Positions 8,129 through 17,359 are shown, counted from the first letter of the stretch. The stretch is 64,000 nt of DNA from Rhizobium sp. 9140 (GCF_900067135.1 NZ_FJUR01000001.1:2049501-2113500); one strand, 5' to 3'. Notes: generated by a model not told the origin, from the letters alone. A program made the numbers and translations.

Positions 8129-8148
8129 TTTTACTCTCAGAGTAAAAT
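8128..8148. repeat. Perfect 21-base palindrome at the tRNA-Asp 3' end
   Basis: Two exact 10-base arms (ATTTTACTCT and AGAGTAAAAT) flank a single central C. The left arm starts on the last base of the encoded CCA. The arms are too close to make a normal RNA hairpin, so it is either a DNA-binding site or part of a larger fold with the hairpin that follows. Confidence 0.7.
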
Positions 8149-8149
8149 G

Positions 8150-8192
8150 AAAATGTCGATCAGCGGTCCTCGAAAGAGGGCCGCGACATTTT
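8150..8192 (+). terminator. Probable tRNA-Asp terminator hairpin
   Basis: An outer 8-base stem (AAAATGTC with GACATTTT), a 5-base bulge on one side, then an inner 9-base near-perfect stem (GCGGTCCTC with GAGGGCCGC) closed by a GAAA tetraloop. The transcript-facing end is T-rich. Its position just after the tRNA fits transcript termination. The T run is short. Confidence 0.5.
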
Positions 8193-8471
8193 GCCCTTCC
8201 ACCCTTCGAGGGTTCTCCAAGACTGGTAATTTCCACGAAAACCGCTATGTAGGTTGCAACTCGCTATTGCTTCGGATGCGAGCCGTACGGGTGGATCGGA
8301 ACCGCAGAATATGCAGACTCTTCATTCGCTTGGACGAGCGGATGAAAACAAGATGCGAGGCTTGCGCCATGGCGCGGGCTGCGCTAACGACTTTGGCGTT
8401 GCAACATTTTTCGGCCTGCAGGCAGACGCCAACCGCGCCTCACCGGCGCGGCCGCGGGCAGGGACAAAACA
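8193..8471. other. Region upstream of nuoA
   Basis: Untranslated spacer expected to hold the nuo operon promoter and leader. I see no clear -35/-10 pair by eye and no small gene with a convincing ribosome site. Translated frames that run through it are out of frame with nuoA. Confidence 0.35.
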
Positions 8472-8837
8472 ATGACAGACCTTCTCGGTTCTTATATCCC
8501 GATCGCCATCTTCATCGGCATCTCGCTGGTCATTGGGCTGGCGCTTCTTGCTGCGCCGTTCGCAGTCGCCTTCAAGGCGCCGGACGACGAAAAGCTTTCG
8601 GCCTACGAGTGCGGCTTCAATGCGTTCGACGACGCGCGCATGAAGTTCGATATTCGTTTCTATCTCGTGTCGATCCTGTTCATCATCTTCGATCTGGAGG
8701 TCGCCTTCCTGTTCCCCTGGGCCGTCGCGTTCAAGGGCATGGGCTGGTTCGGTTTCTGGTCCATGATGGCCTTCCTCGGCGTGCTGACCATCGGCTTCAT
8801 CTATGAATGGAAGAAGGGAGCACTCGAATGGGAGTAG
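8472..8837 (+). CDS. nuoA: NADH-quinone oxidoreductase subunit A
   Basis: Membrane subunit of complex I (ND3 homologue), 121 residues, with three hydrophobic helices. The family's loop is clear: [12 protein letters not shown], containing the Cys that reports the active/deactive state in mitochondria, and the second-helix pattern [20 protein letters not shown]. It contributes to the quinone-site and first proton-channel region. It is the first gene of the nuo operon, and its last 10 bases overlap nuoB. Confidence 0.97.
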   Translation: MTDLLGSYIPIAIFIGISLVIGLALLAAPFAVAFKAPDDEKLSAYECGFNAFDDARMKFDIRFYLVSILFIIFDLEVAFLFPWAVAFKGMGWFGFWSMMAFLGVLTIGFIYEWKKGALEWE

Positions 8838-9406
8838 CAACCACGAACACCATGGTGGCCGAGGCCCCCAAGGGCATCATCGATCCCGCGACCGGCAAGC
8901 CGGTCGGCGCGAACGATCCGTTTTTCGGCGAAATCAACAATGAACTTGCCGACAAGGGCTTTCTCGTCACCTCGACCGACGAGCTGATCAACTGGGCCAG
9001 AACCGGTTCGCTGATGTGGATGACGTTCGGTCTGGCCTGTTGCGCCGTCGAAATGATGCAGATGTCCATGCCGCGTTACGACGCCGAGCGCTTCGGCTTT
9101 GCGCCGCGCGCCTCGCCGCGCCAGTCCGATGTGATGATCGTCGCGGGAACGCTGACCAACAAGATGGCGCCGGCGCTCCGCAAGGTCTATGATCAGATGC
9201 CGGAACCGCGTTACGTGATTTCGATGGGCTCCTGCGCCAATGGCGGCGGCTACTATCATTATTCCTACTCGGTGGTGCGCGGATGCGATCGCGTCGTGCC
9301 TGTCGATATCTACGTGCCGGGCTGTCCTCCCACGGCAGAAGCGCTGCTTTACGGCGTGCTCCTGCTGCAGAAGAAGATCCGCCGCACGGGCACGATCGAA
9401 CGCTAG
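8828..9406 (+). CDS. nuoB: NADH-quinone oxidoreductase subunit B
   Basis: Carries the terminal 4Fe-4S cluster N2 (PSST homologue), the immediate donor to quinone. 192 residues. The four cluster ligands are visible: adjacent Cys 71 and 72 in [10 protein letters not shown], Cys 136 in G-S-C-A-N-G-G, and Cys 166 in V-P-G-C-P-P-T-A-E. An in-frame start 21 bases upstream exists, but the ATG at 8828 follows GGGAG and gives the usual alphaproteobacterial N-terminus. Overlap with nuoA suggests coupled translation. Confidence 0.97.
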   Translation: MGVATTNTMVAEAPKGIIDPATGKPVGANDPFFGEINNELADKGFLVTSTDELINWARTGSLMWMTFGLACCAVEMMQMSMPRYDAERFGFAPRASPRQSDVMIVAGTLTNKMAPALRKVYDQMPEPRYVISMGSCANGGGYYHYSYSVVRGCDRVVPVDIYVPGCPPTAEALLYGVLLLQKKIRRTGTIER

Positions 9407-9483
9407 GCCCTCGGGGTCTTCGATCAGGGGATTCTAGGCCACATGGGGCTGAGTCTCGATGGTCATCCGGATAAGGACACGAA

Positions 9484-10083
9484 ATGAGTGAAGCTCTGAA
9501 CAGCCTCGCGACCTACCTTCGGGAAACCAAGGGCGCCCTTTTCGCTGAAGCGACGATCGCTTTCGGCGATCTGACGCTGGCGACGACCGGCGAGAACATC
9601 GTCGCGCTTCTGACCTTCCTGCGCGACGACGCCCGCTGCGGTTTCGTCAACATCATCGACGTCTGCGGCGTGGATTATCCCGCGCGTGCCGAGCGCTTCG
9701 ATGTGGTCTACCACCTCCTGTCGCCGAAACAGAACCTCCGCATTCGCGTCAAGGTCGCAACGTCGGAAGAAGAGCCCGTTCCCTCGATTTGCAGCGTCTT
9801 TCCCGGCGCCGACTGGTTCGAGCGCGAAGCCTACGACATGTATGGTATCCTTTTCACCGGCCACCCGGACCTTCGCCGTATCCTCACTGACTACGGCTTC
9901 GAGGGTTACCCGCTGCGCAAGGATTTCCCGCTAACGGGCTATGTCGAAGTGCGCTACAACGACGAAGCCAAGCGCGTGGTCTACGAGCCGGTCGAACTCA
10001 AGCAGGAATTTCGCAACTTCGATTTTTTGTCTCCCTGGGAGGGGACGGATTATGTGTTGCCGGGGGATGAGAAGGCGAAGTGA
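9484..10083 (+). CDS. nuoC: NADH-quinone oxidoreductase subunit C
   Basis: Peripheral-arm subunit (30 kDa homologue), 199 residues, which supports NuoB and NuoD near the quinone site. The family signature is present: [12 protein letters not shown], then [13 protein letters not shown] and G-Y-P-L-R-K-D-F-P. It is a separate gene, not the NuoCD fusion of enterobacteria. An AAGGA site precedes the ATG. Unusually, the next nuo gene does not follow directly: a stem-bounded four-helix-bundle gene begins only three bases past its stop. Confidence 0.96.
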   Translation: MSEALNSLATYLRETKGALFAEATIAFGDLTLATTGENIVALLTFLRDDARCGFVNIIDVCGVDYPARAERFDVVYHLLSPKQNLRIRVKVATSEEEPVPSICSVFPGADWFEREAYDMYGILFTGHPDLRRILTDYGFEGYPLRKDFPLTGYVEVRYNDEAKRVVYEPVELKQEFRNFDFLSPWEGTDYVLPGDEKAK

Positions 10084-10086
10084 TGT

Positions 10087-10571
10087 TCGGTGAGCCGTAA
10101 GTTGTGAGTAGGATCGTTTGATACGAGGGTGAATTGCCGCCGTGGAGAGCCAAGAGATCAAATCCTACCGCGATCTCAGGGTGTGGCAAGCCGCTATAGA
10201 CCTCAGTGTCGAATGTTACACGCTGACCAACGATTTTCCGAAGTCGGAAATTTACGGTATGGCCAGCCAGATGAGGCGGTCGTCGGTCTCGGTCGCAGCG
10301 AATATCGCAGAAGGGTATGGCCGAAACAGCCGTGGTTCTTTTGTTCAGTTTCTGAAGGTTGCACAAGGATCTCTTAAGGAGCTCGAGACGCATCTGATCA
10401 TCTGCCAACGCGTTGGATTGATGGATGCCTATGCTTCAGAGGAAATGCTGAAACAGTGCGAAGAGAATGGTAAAATGATCAGTGGTCTCATTCGCGCGGT
10501 TCAGCGCAAGGAGAACGAGCAGTGATTTCGATGAAACGACACTTCTCTGCTTACGACTTACGGCTTACTGA
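10087..10571. repeat. Inverted repeat enclosing the four-helix-bundle gene (IVS-like element)
   Basis: The left arm (10087-10112) and right arm (10546-10571) are inverted copies that differ at six positions. If transcribed, all 26 positions pair: 20 are Watson-Crick and all six differences are G-U pairs. The arms start three bases after the nuoC stop and end eight bases before the nuoD ribosome site. The whole inserted gene lies in the loop. This is the layout of 23S rRNA intervening sequences, here in an mRNA. Confidence 0.7.
10142..10525 (+). CDS. Four-helix-bundle protein (23S rRNA IVS-encoded family) inside the nuo operon
   Basis: A 127-residue protein of the family named after the open reading frames in 23S rRNA intervening sequences. 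Hallmarks: an N-terminal Y-R-D-L-x-V-W-Q-A-A motif, the central Q-M-R-R-S-S-V-S-V-A-A-N-I-A-E-G-Y-G segment, then F-x-x-F-L-x-x-A-x-G-S-L-x-E-L-E-T-H. It is all-helical and members form oligomeric bundles; the biochemical role is unknown. The start is GTG at 10142, with GAGGG somewhat far upstream. It is not a complex I subunit and splits nuoC from nuoD. The enclosing inverted repeat suggests arrival as a discrete element. Confidence 0.85.
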   Translation: MESQEIKSYRDLRVWQAAIDLSVECYTLTNDFPKSEIYGMASQMRRSSVSVAANIAEGYGRNSRGSFVQFLKVAQGSLKELETHLIICQRVGLMDAYASEEMLKQCEENGKMISGLIRAVQRKENEQ

Positions 10572-10592
10572 TCACTGCGGAGCGCGAAGCGA

Positions 10593-11783
10593 ATGAACGA
10601 ACACAACATCCGCAACTTCAATATCAACTTCGGGCCACAGCACCCGGCGGCGCATGGCGTTTTGCGCCTGGTGCTGGAGCTTGACGGGGAGATCGTCGAG
10701 CGGGTCGATCCGCATATCGGCCTGCTGCACCGCGGCACCGAGAAGCTGATCGAGGCCAAGACCTATCTTCAGGCTCTGCCATATTTCGACCGCCTCGACT
10801 ACGTGGCGCCGATGAACCAGGAACACGGGTTCTCGCTCGCCGTGGAAAAGCTGACCGGCACGGTGGTGCCGATCCGTGGGCAGTTGATCCGCGTGCTCTA
10901 TTCCGAAATTGGCCGCATCCTGTCGCATCTGCTGAACGTGACCACGCAGGCCATGGACGTTGGCGCATTGACGCCGCCGCTCTGGGGCTTCGAAGAGCGC
11001 GAGAAGCTGATGGTATTCTATGAGCGCGCCTCCGGCTCGCGCATGCATGCGGCCTACATCCGACCGGGCGGCGTGCATCAGGATCTGCCGCACGAACTGG
11101 TCGAGGATATCGGCAAGTGGATCGATCCGTTCCTGAAGACCGTCGATGATATCGACGAACTCCTGACCGGCAACCGCATCTTCAAGCAGCGCAACGTCGA
11201 TATCGGTGTCGTCAGCCTCGAGGACTGCTGGGCCTGGGGTTTCTCGGGCGTCATGGTCCGTGGTTCGGGCGCCGCATGGGATCTGCGCAAGTCGCAGCCT
11301 TATGAGTGCTACGCCGACATGGATTTCGACATTCCGATCGGCAAGAACGGCGACTGCTACGATCGCTATCTCATCCGCATGATCGAGATGCGCGAGTCGG
11401 CAAAGATCATGCGCCAGTGCGTGGATCGTCTTCTGGGCGACGCGAAGGTCGGCCCGGTCTCCTCGCTCGACGGCAAGGTCGTTCCGCCGAAGCGGGGCGA
11501 GATGAAGCGGTCGATGGAAGCGTTGATCCACCACTTCAAGCTTTATACCGAAGGCTACCATGTGCCGGCCGGCGAAGTTTACGCCGCTGTCGAAGCGCCG
11601 AAGGGCGAGTTCGGCGTCTATCTCGTGTCGGACGGGACCAACAAGCCATATCGCTGCAAGATCCGTGCGCCGGGTTACGCCCATCTGCAGGCGATGGATT
11701 ATATCTGTCGTGGCCACCAGCTTGCCGACGTTTCGGCCATCCTCGGCTCGCTGGATATCGTGTTCGGGGAGGTGGATCGCTGA
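10593..11783 (+). CDS. nuoD: NADH-quinone oxidoreductase subunit D
   Basis: The 49 kDa homologue, 396 residues, derived from NiFe-hydrogenase large subunits and lining the quinone pocket with NuoB. The N-terminal [14 protein letters not shown] loop (quinone-binding His), R-G-T-E-K-L-I-E and the C-terminal D-I-V-F-G-E-V-D-R end are intact. GGAG at 10579 lies 10 bases ahead of the ATG, just outside the upstream inverted repeat. Its stop overlaps the next small gene (TGATG). Confidence 0.97.
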   Translation: MNEHNIRNFNINFGPQHPAAHGVLRLVLELDGEIVERVDPHIGLLHRGTEKLIEAKTYLQALPYFDRLDYVAPMNQEHGFSLAVEKLTGTVVPIRGQLIRVLYSEIGRILSHLLNVTTQAMDVGALTPPLWGFEEREKLMVFYERASGSRMHAAYIRPGGVHQDLPHELVEDIGKWIDPFLKTVDDIDELLTGNRIFKQRNVDIGVVSLEDCWAWGFSGVMVRGSGAAWDLRKSQPYECYADMDFDIPIGKNGDCYDRYLIRMIEMRESAKIMRQCVDRLLGDAKVGPVSSLDGKVVPPKRGEMKRSMEALIHHFKLYTEGYHVPAGEVYAAVEAPKGEFGVYLVSDGTNKPYRCKIRAPGYAHLQAMDYICRGHQLADVSAILGSLDIVFGEVDR

Positions 11784-11953
11784 TGCTGGACCGCTCCGTC
11801 GCCGCCCGCCGCTTCGTCATCCAGACGCTCGACCGTCTCCTGGCCCAGTCGGCCACGAACGGGCAGTCTTCCGCTGCGGCCGATCGCCGCGAACAAAATT
11901 CCTCCGGACCCGAGCCGCTGTTCAACAGCATGTTCGCCGGATCGAGAAACTGA
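11783..11953 (+). CDS. Small hypothetical protein in the nuo operon, 56 aa
   Basis: A 56-residue frame that starts inside the nuoD stop (TGATG) and ends 17 bases before nuoE, so it is almost certainly translated with the operon. The N-terminus has a basic amphipathic helix with paired Arg residues; the middle is rich in Ala, Ser, Gln and Asn; the C-terminus has a short P-L-F-N-S-M-F pattern. No cofactor motif and no membrane helix. Function unknown; a small assembly factor or a supernumerary complex I peptide is conceivable, but this is inference from position only. Confidence 0.6.
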   Translation: MLDRSVAARRFVIQTLDRLLAQSATNGQSSAAADRREQNSSGPEPLFNSMFAGSRN

Positions 11954-11970
11954 AATAGGGTGCGGTAACA

Positions 11971-12858
11971 ATGTCCGTTCGTCGACTAGCCGATGTAGCC
12001 GTCCAGCCGCAGCAGTTCGCGTTCAGCGATGCGAATGCTGCTTGGGCGCAGACCACGATCCGGAAGTACCCGGAAGGCCGCCAGCAGTCCGCTGTCATCC
12101 CGCTTCTGATGCGGGCGCAGGAGCAGGACGGCTGGGTCACCAAGGCCGCGATCGAGAGTATCGCCGACATGCTTGACATGCCCTACATCCGCGTTCTCGA
12201 AGTCGCGACCTTCTATACCCAGTTCCAGCTAAAGCCGATCGGCACCCGGGCGCATATCCAGGTGTGCGGCACCACGCCCTGCATGCTGCGCGGTTCGGAA
12301 GAGCTGATCGCGCTCTGCAAGCGCAAGATCCACGGCCAGCCGCTGACCCAGAACGAGAGCGGCACGCTCTCTTGGGAAGAGGTCGAGTGTCAGGGCGCCT
12401 GCGTCAATGCGCCGATGGTGATGATCTTCAAGGACAGCTACGAAGACCTCACGGTCGAGCGTCTGGAAGAGATCATCGATACGTTCGACGCCGGCCGTGG
12501 CGCGGAGATCGTCCCTGGCCCGCAGATCGACCGCATCTTTTCCGCTCCGATCGACGGCCTGACGACGCTGACCGAAGAGCCGACGCCGCAGCGCAATCAG
12601 GTGACCGAGCCCCCGGCACCGCCCGCGCCGCAGGAGGGGGCTTCGGTTCCCCCGTCGGAAGCCGGCCGCCCGAAGAGCACGGATGCCGAAACAAATCCGA
12701 CGATGAAGACGCCGGCCACCGCCAAGAGTGAGTCGGCCGCCAATTCCAAGAAGGAAGGTGGCGAGACCAAGGATGCTGCATCCGTGGACACGCCCGAAGG
12801 CGGCGAGAAGACCGACCTGACGGCCGGTGCCGGCAAGCCGGCGCCCGAGGCAAAATGA
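11971..12858 (+). CDS. nuoE: NADH-quinone oxidoreductase subunit E with a long C-terminal extension
   Basis: The 24 kDa homologue carrying 2Fe-2S cluster N1a in the NADH-oxidising module. Residues 1-180 are the thioredoxin-like core with all four ligands: Cys 99 and 104 (V-C-G-T-T-P-C) and Cys 140 and 144 (V-E-C-Q-G-A-C). The protein is 295 residues rather than about 170-200. Residues from about 195 on are a disordered tail rich in Pro, Ala, Glu, Lys, Ser and Thr. Alphaproteobacterial NuoE proteins often have such tails. Here the helix-hairpin-helix domain sometimes found near this gene lies in a separate gene after nuoF. Confidence 0.95.
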   Translation: MSVRRLADVAVQPQQFAFSDANAAWAQTTIRKYPEGRQQSAVIPLLMRAQEQDGWVTKAAIESIADMLDMPYIRVLEVATFYTQFQLKPIGTRAHIQVCGTTPCMLRGSEELIALCKRKIHGQPLTQNESGTLSWEEVECQGACVNAPMVMIFKDSYEDLTVERLEEIIDTFDAGRGAEIVPGPQIDRIFSAPIDGLTTLTEEPTPQRNQVTEPPAPPAPQEGASVPPSEAGRPKSTDAETNPTMKTPATAKSESAANSKKEGGETKDAASVDTPEGGEKTDLTAGAGKPAPEAK

Positions 12859-13057
12859 TATAACGGCTGGGCACCTCGCGCCGGGTCCGGCGCACGGTGG
12901 CTCTGGCCACGGGCTGCGAAGCCTTGTACACCGGAAGGATCGGCAGCCGCCGACGACCGGTGCCAAGAGGCGGACGACGGCAGCCTGACCAATGGACGCA
13001 AGGACTGACCCGCTTTGACGGCGGATCCATATTCTCGAAGAATCGGCGGACTGAGCC

Positions 13058-14362
13058 ATGCTTGACGATAAAGATCGCATCTTCACCAATCTCTACGGCC
13101 TTCACGACAAGTCGTTGAAGGGCGCGATGTCGCGCGGCCACTGGGACGGCACCAAGCAGATCCTGGAAAAAGGTCGTGACTGGATCATCAACGAGATGAA
13201 GGCCTCCGGTCTGCGCGGTCGCGGCGGCGCCGGCTTTCCGACAGGTCTCAAATGGTCGTTCATGCCGAAGGAAAGCGACGGACGCCCGCATTACCTCGTC
13301 GTCAATGCCGACGAATCCGAGCCCGGCACTTGCAAGGACCGGGACATCATGCGTCACGATCCGCACACGCTGATCGAAGGCTGTGTCATCGCCAGCTTCG
13401 CCATGGGTGCACATGCTGCCTACATCTATGTGCGCGGCGAATATATGCGTGAACGCGAAGCGCTGCAGGCCGCGATCGACGAATGCTACGATGCGGGCCT
13501 CCTCGGCGCCAACAACAAGCTCGGCTGGGACATGGAGATCTTCGTTCACCATGGCGCCGGCGCCTATATCTGCGGCGAGGAAACGGCTCTGCTCGAAAGC
13601 CTGGAGGGCAAGAAAGGCCAGCCGCGTCTGAAGCCGCCGTTCCCGGCGAACATGGGTCTCTACGGTTGCCCCACGACGGTCAACAACGTCGAATCGATCG
13701 CGGTTGCACCCACGATCCTTCGTCGCGGCGCGGGCTGGTTCTCGTCTATCGGCCGTCCGAACAATGTCGGCACGAAGCTGTTCATGGTCTCCGGCCATGT
13801 CAACAAGCCGTGCACCTTCGAGGACGCGATGGGAACGCCGTTCCGCGAGATGATCGAGCGCCATTGCGGCGGCGTCCGCGGCGGCTGGGACAATCTGCTG
13901 GCGGTCATTCCGGGCGGCTCGTCTTGTCCTGTGGTAAAAGCCGAACATATCATCGATGCACCGATGGATTTCGACGGAATGCGCGACGTCAAGTCGTCCT
14001 TTGGTACCGCTGCGATCATCGTCATGGATCGCTCGACCGACATCATCAAGGCCATCTGGCGCTTGGCAGCCTTCTACAAGCATGAGAGCTGCGGCCAGTG
14101 CACACCATGCCGTGAAGGCACCGGCTGGATGATGCGCGTTATGGAACGCATGGTTCAGGGTCGCGCGCAGAAGCGCGAAATCGACATGCTGTTCGACGTG
14201 ACGAAACAGGTCGAAGGTCATACGATCTGCGCGCTCGGCGACGCAGCGGCGTGGCCGATCCAAGGCCTGATTCGCAACTTCCGTCCCGAGATGGAAGCGC
14301 GGATCGATGAATACACCCGCAACGCCTCCACGCATGGCGCTGTTCTGCAAGCCGCGGAGTAA
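13058..14362 (+). CDS. nuoF: NADH-quinone oxidoreductase subunit F
   Basis: The 51 kDa homologue, 434 residues: binds NADH, FMN and 4Fe-4S cluster N3, and is the electron entry point of complex I. Visible motifs: the glycine-rich nucleotide loop [13 protein letters not shown], the FMN-region N-A-D-E-S-E-P-G-T, the [12 protein letters not shown] segment, and the cluster motif [13 protein letters not shown] with a distant fourth Cys. About 200 bases without an evident gene separate it from nuoE. Confidence 0.97.
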   Translation: MLDDKDRIFTNLYGLHDKSLKGAMSRGHWDGTKQILEKGRDWIINEMKASGLRGRGGAGFPTGLKWSFMPKESDGRPHYLVVNADESEPGTCKDRDIMRHDPHTLIEGCVIASFAMGAHAAYIYVRGEYMREREALQAAIDECYDAGLLGANNKLGWDMEIFVHHGAGAYICGEETALLESLEGKKGQPRLKPPFPANMGLYGCPTTVNNVESIAVAPTILRRGAGWFSSIGRPNNVGTKLFMVSGHVNKPCTFEDAMGTPFREMIERHCGGVRGGWDNLLAVIPGGSSCPVVKAEHIIDAPMDFDGMRDVKSSFGTAAIIVMDRSTDIIKAIWRLAAFYKHESCGQCTPCREGTGWMMRVMERMVQGRAQKREIDMLFDVTKQVEGHTICALGDAAAWPIQGLIRNFRPEMEARIDEYTRNASTHGAVLQAAE

Positions 14363-14366
14363 CAGG

Positions 14367-15086
14367 ATGTCAACATCGCCTTATGACGATGAGCAGGCCG
14401 GTCCCGCGGACGCGCAGGGCTCTTCTTCGTCGTCAAAGGGCGATCCCGCGGGCTTTGCCGGCTGGACGAAAGAGGGCGGGCCGCCCTTGCCGCCTCTGAT
14501 GCAACACCCCACGGCTTCGGTTGCGGCGGCAGCGGCGATGGGCTTCGGAATGGCAAGCCACTTCGCCGGCTTTATGCTCGGTGCTATGCAGGGGTTCATG
14601 GAGGCGGCGCAAAAGGCAGCCGCCGAGGCAGAGCGGCAGGCAGGGCAGGGGGTGGCATCTGCCGCAACCGAGACGACGGAACCTGCCGGTGACGTGGCCG
14701 AGGTGGAGAAGCCGAAAGCGGATGCCGAGGCTGCGGAAAAGCCGGTCGCCGATCTCGTGGCTGATGCTGCGGAAGCGACGGCTGCCGTGGTGGCACGAGC
14801 CTCTGCCGCCGTCGCCAAGGCTTCGCCGCGGGCCGCGAAGGGGGCAAGCCCGGCTGCAAAGTCTGCGCGTGCCCGCCGCGGCAAGGCCGCAGACGATCTG
14901 AAAAAGATTTCCGGCATCGGCCCGAAGCTGGAGCAGGTTCTGAAAAGTCTCGATGTCACGCGGTTCAGCGAAATTGCGGCTTGGGACGAGAGCGATATTG
15001 CCCGGTTCGACCGAGAGTTGAGCGCGAGCGGCCGTATCGTTAGGGATCGGTGGATCGAACAGGCCAAGGTGCTCGCAAAGAGTTGA
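14367..15086 (+). CDS. Helix-hairpin-helix protein encoded between nuoF and nuoG
   Basis: A 239-residue protein starting 4 bases after the nuoF stop. Residues about 55-80 form a glycine/alanine-rich helical stretch that may associate with membrane. The middle (about 90-175) is low-complexity Ala, Glu, Lys and Pro. The last 60 residues carry a helix-hairpin-helix-like module beginning D-D-L-K-K-I-S-G-I-G-P-K-L-E, then a second half with I-A-A-W-D-E-S-D-I. The same module is fused to other alphaproteobacterial proteins such as ribosomal L21. It is better known as a DNA- or protein-contact fold, so its role beside complex I is unknown. Confidence 0.8.
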   Translation: MSTSPYDDEQAGPADAQGSSSSSKGDPAGFAGWTKEGGPPLPPLMQHPTASVAAAAAMGFGMASHFAGFMLGAMQGFMEAAQKAAAEAERQAGQGVASAATETTEPAGDVAEVEKPKADAEAAEKPVADLVADAAEATAAVVARASAAVAKASPRAAKGASPAAKSARARRGKAADDLKKISGIGPKLEQVLKSLDVTRFSEIAAWDESDIARFDRELSASGRIVRDRWIEQAKVLAKS

Positions 15087-15257
15087 GAGCCGATGCCGAA
15101 CCGACATGTTTCGGCGACGGCGGCCAAAGCTTTAGGGGCCGTGGCCCACAGGGATGATCGAGGCCGATGGCCTCGGGACAGATTGGGCCGATAAGGCCCT
15201 TTGACGATCGATCCGTCGCTTGAAGACCGGCGGAAGAGGACAGGATTGAGTGCGAAG

Positions 15258-17339
15258 ATGGCAAAGCTGAAAGTCGACGGAAAAGAGATCGAAGTCCCGG
15301 ATCATTTCACGCTGCTTCAGGCATGCGAGGAAGCCGGCGCCGAGGTTCCGCGCTTCTGTTTTCACGAGCGGCTGTCGGTTGCCGGCAATTGTCGCATGTG
15401 TCTGATCGAGGTGAAGGGCGGTCCGCCGAAGCCGGCGGCGTCCTGCGCCATGGGCGTGCGCGACCTGCGCCCCGGCCCGAATGGCGAGACCCCGGAAGTC
15501 TTCACGACCACCCCAATGGTCAAGAAGGCCCGCGAAGGCGTCATGGAATTTCTGCTGATCAACCATCCGCTGGATTGCCCGATCTGCGACCAGGGCGGCG
15601 AGTGCGACCTGCAGGACCAGGCCATGGCCTTCGGTGTCGACTCGACCCGCTACAACGAGAACAAACGCGCCGTCGAAGACAAGTATATCGGCCCGCTGGT
15701 CAAGACGGTGATGAACCGCTGCATTCACTGCACGCGCTGCGTCCGCTTCACCACCGAAGTCGCCGGCATCGCCGAACTCGGCCTTATCGGCCGTGGCGAA
15801 GACGCGGAAATCACGACCTATCTCGAGCAGGCGATGACGTCGGAGCTTCAGGGCAACGTGGTCGATCTCTGCCCAGTGGGCGCCTTGACCTCCAAGCCCT
15901 ATGCGTTCAACGCGCGTCCATGGGAGCTCGGCAAGACCGAATCGATCGACGTCATGGACGCCGTGGGATCGGCCATCCGTGTCGATACGCGCGGCCGTGA
16001 GGTCATGCGCGTCATGCCGCGGATCAACGAGGAGATCAACGAAGAGTGGATCTCCGACAAGACCCGCTTCATCTGGGATGGCCTGAAGACGCAGCGTCTC
16101 GATCGACCTTACGTGAAGAAGGACGGTCGTCTTCAGCCCGCGAACTGGGGCGAGGCCTTCGCCGCCATCAAGGCTGCCGTGGCAAAGACCAGCGGCGACC
16201 GTATCGGCGCGATTGCCGGCGACCTCGCATCCGTCGAGGAAATGTATGCGCTGAAGGGCCTGATGACGGCGCTCGGTTCCGCGAATATCGATTGCCGTCA
16301 GGACGGTGCAGCGCTCGACCCGGCGCTCGGCCGTTCGAGCTATCTGTTTAATCCCACCATTCAAGGCATTGAAAACGCTGACGCTCTGTTGATCATCGGT
16401 GCAAATCCGCGCTTCGAAGCCTCTGTGCTGAACGCGCGCATTCGCAAGCGCTTCCGCATGAGCACGTTCCCGATCGGCGTCATCGGCGAAGCGGCAGAAC
16501 TGCGCTATTCCTACGAGTATCTCGGCGCCGGCACGGATTCGCTCGGCGAACTGCTGGCCGGCCGTGGCAGCTTCTATGAAGTTCTGACGAAGGCCGAGCG
16601 TCCGATGATCATCATCGGGCAGGGCGCCCTGATTGGCGAAGGCGGCGCGTCCGTTCTCGCGTCCGCTGCAAAGCTTGCCGGTGCGATCGGCGCTGTTTCC
16701 GAAGGGTGGAACGGGTTTGCCGTGCTGCATACGGCGGCAGCCCGCGTCGGCGGCCTCGATCTCGGTTTCGTACCCGGCGCAAACGGCAAGACGGCGCATG
16801 AGATGGTGACCGGCACGGACGTGCTCTTCCTGCTCGGCGCCGACGAGATCGATCTGGCAGCGCGCGCCAGCGGCTTTACGGTCTATATCGGCTCGCACGG
16901 CGACAATGGCGCCCATGGTGCCGACGTTATTCTTCCCGGCGCGACATATACCGAAAAGTCGGGCCTTTGGGTCAACACCGAGGGTCGCGTCCAGATGGGC
17001 AACCGTGCCGGCTTTGCACCTGGCGAGGCCCGCGAAGACTGGGCGATCCTGCGCGCTCTCTCCGACGTGCTGGGTAAAAAGCTGCCTTTCGATTCGCTCA
17101 CTGAGCTGCGTCGCAAGCTGGTTTCAGAATTCCCGCATTTCGGCGACGTCGACGCGATTGCCGAGGCCGTTGACGGCGAAATTGCCGCACTCGCACAAAA
17201 AGCCGGTGAGATGACCAAATCCGCGTTTGCGTCTCCGGTGAAAGACTTCTATTTGACGAACCCGATAGCGCGCGCTTCTGCGGTCATGGCCGAATGTTCG
17301 GCGCTGGCTCGCAATAATTTCAAAGCGGCAGCGGAATGA
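15258..17339 (+). CDS. nuoG: NADH-quinone oxidoreductase subunit G
   Basis: The 75 kDa homologue, 693 residues. Three cluster sites are visible: the N-terminal 2Fe-2S ligands Cys 34, 45 and 48 with a later Cys; the His-ligated 4Fe-4S motif H-P-L-D-C-P-I-C-D-Q-G-G-E-C; and R-C-I-H-C-T-R-C with the distal D-L-C-P-V-G-A-L. The C-terminal two thirds resemble a molybdopterin oxidoreductase fold without cofactor. The frame is open upstream; I use the ATG at 15258, which gives the common M-A-K-L-K-V start, although a TTG four codons earlier has a comparable ribosome site. Confidence 0.95.
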   Translation: MAKLKVDGKEIEVPDHFTLLQACEEAGAEVPRFCFHERLSVAGNCRMCLIEVKGGPPKPAASCAMGVRDLRPGPNGETPEVFTTTPMVKKAREGVMEFLLINHPLDCPICDQGGECDLQDQAMAFGVDSTRYNENKRAVEDKYIGPLVKTVMNRCIHCTRCVRFTTEVAGIAELGLIGRGEDAEITTYLEQAMTSELQGNVVDLCPVGALTSKPYAFNARPWELGKTESIDVMDAVGSAIRVDTRGREVMRVMPRINEEINEEWISDKTRFIWDGLKTQRLDRPYVKKDGRLQPANWGEAFAAIKAAVAKTSGDRIGAIAGDLASVEEMYALKGLMTALGSANIDCRQDGAALDPALGRSSYLFNPTIQGIENADALLIIGANPRFEASVLNARIRKRFRMSTFPIGVIGEAAELRYSYEYLGAGTDSLGELLAGRGSFYEVLTKAERPMIIIGQGALIGEGGASVLASAAKLAGAIGAVSEGWNGFAVLHTAAARVGGLDLGFVPGANGKTAHEMVTGTDVLFLLGADEIDLAARASGFTVYIGSHGDNGAHGADVILPGATYTEKSGLWVNTEGRVQMGNRAGFAPGEAREDWAILRALSDVLGKKLPFDSLTELRRKLVSEFPHFGDVDAIAEAVDGEIAALAQKAGEMTKSAFASPVKDFYLTNPIARASAVMAECSALARNNFKAAAE

Positions 17340-17359
17340 GCGCGGGAGAATAAGGCACC

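Noticed and set aside
12473..14350. A 625-residue leftward frame across nuoE and nuoF
   Set aside because: High-GC antisense frame opposite two unmistakable complex I genes; composition is Arg/His/Asp-rich and matches no family.
15132..16916. A 594-residue leftward frame opposite nuoG
   Set aside because: Antisense to the iron-sulphur motifs of nuoG; a codon-bias artefact.
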